Shown piece after piece: positions 63,719-64,000 of a stretch of 64,000 nucleotides of DNA (position 1 is its first letter; the number at the start of each line of letters is the position of its first letter). The DNA comes from Aliiglaciecola sp. LCG003 (GTDB lineage: Bacteria > Pseudomonadota > Gammaproteobacteria > Enterobacterales > Alteromonadaceae): positions 1,426,001-1,490,000 of the forward strand of contig NZ_CP128185.1 of the NCBI RefSeq assembly GCF_030316135.1, in the 5' to 3' direction. A program made the position numbers and the translations under genes. The notes beneath the pieces are model-generated. The model was given only the letters and a program-made list of their open reading frames with translations, had not been told where the DNA came from and did no database searches.

Positions 63719-64000
63719 CTAAAAATTGTCTTTCCAGTGCCTGACTGCGGCAAATACTTCATCTTCGTTGGGCAACGACCTGCCAACATAGTGTTCTGCA
63801 TTGTGTTTTATTTCATCCTGTTGCGCACGTAAAAATGGATTGATAGCGATTTGTTGTTTAATGGTTGTCGGTAACGTTGGCTTCCCTTGGCTGCGACATT
63901 TTTTTGCCCATTGAGCATACTCGACCAATTGTTGGTTGTTAGGCTCAACCTGTAATGCAAATTTTAAATTGGCCATAGTGTACTCGTGGGTACAATAGAC
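63719..64000 (-). CDS. gloB: Hydroxyacylglutathione hydrolase GloB, C-terminal part
   Basis: The C-terminal 93 residues of glyoxalase II, cut by the right edge. The visible start CTHEYTMANLKFALQVEPNN holds a metal-ligand His of the metallo-beta-lactamase fold (HEYT), and the rest (PFLRAQQDEIKHNAE and onward) is the HAGH_C domain. It hydrolyses S-lactoylglutathione in methylglyoxal removal. The gene starts outside the window. mltD follows 40 bases later, as in other gammaproteobacteria. Confidence 0.92.
   Translation of the reverse strand, partial: VYCTHEYTMANLKFALQVEPNNQQLVEYAQWAKKCRSQGKPTLPTTIKQQIAINPFLRAQQDEIKHNAEHYVGRSLPNEDEVFAAVRHWKDNF

Overview
The window looks like chromosomal DNA of a marine, polarly flagellated gammaproteobacterium of the Alteromonadales type (Glaciecola/Paraglaciecola/Aliiglaciecola-like). 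This is inferred from gene content: an FlrABC-controlled fli operon, fadIJ next to a MoxR/Bat locus, an ECF sigma factor paired with a DUF3379 protein, corB-ypjD-ffh, and cysS opposite ppiB-lpxH. Species assignment cannot be made from sequence reading alone. I saw no tRNA, rRNA, CRISPR array, transposase or prophage gene.

Layout. 1-4172: a sugar-nucleotide type module, with the 3' end of an unidentified gene, an SDR, and a divergent three-gene operon (zinc dehydrogenase, a cytidylyltransferase-PfkB kinase fusion in inverted order, and a sugar nucleotidyltransferase). 4353-5278: a tandem 24-bp repeat and a short atypical flagellin. 5445-9558: flrA, then flrB-flrC behind a sigma-54 promoter. 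9695-23503: a long co-oriented block fliEFGHIJ-KLMNOPQR-flhB behind a near-consensus sigma-54 promoter, with a probable second sigma-54 promoter before fliK. The block stops at flhB; flhA, flhF, flhG, fliA and che genes are not present.

23858-29466: a secreted amidohydrolase, a HAD phosphatase, an ECF sigma/DUF3379 pair and a DUF885 lipoprotein. 29518-36500: an overlapping operon MoxR - DUF58 - DUF4381 - BatA - BatB - BatD, read leftwards. 36669-40217: fadI-fadJ with a recognisable promoter and a FadR-like operator. 40381-45549: two very small genes (a 65-residue membrane protein and a 47-residue probable secreted peptide) and a 1510-residue membrane sensor with beta-propeller, PAS, GGDEF and EAL regions, preceded by an ATT microsatellite. 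45741-53281: an M16 peptidase, sixA, a small coiled-coil protein, corB, ypjD and ffh. 53431-57782: an unusual phosphatase locus with two tandem PhoA-type alkaline phosphatases and an exported protein of unknown function. 58103-64000: lpxH, ppiB, cysS, a voltage-sensor-like membrane protein, mltD and the 3' part of gloB.

How the parts work together: FlrA with RpoN is expected to switch on flrBC and the fliE operon, and FlrBC then later flagellar genes. The sugar genes beside the flagellin could supply a sugar for flagellin or surface polysaccharide (inference). MoxR/Bat proteins probably form an envelope-associated chaperone complex. FadI/FadJ carry out fatty-acid beta-oxidation under acyl-CoA control. 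Several ORFs were given later starts than the longest possible, based on ribosome binding sites, family conservation and overlaps. The window is mostly ordinary conserved core genome. The points most worth a second look are the inverted kinase fusion, the isolated short flagellin with its repeat, the tandem alkaline phosphatases, the small peptide gene and the microsatellite before the c-di-GMP gene.
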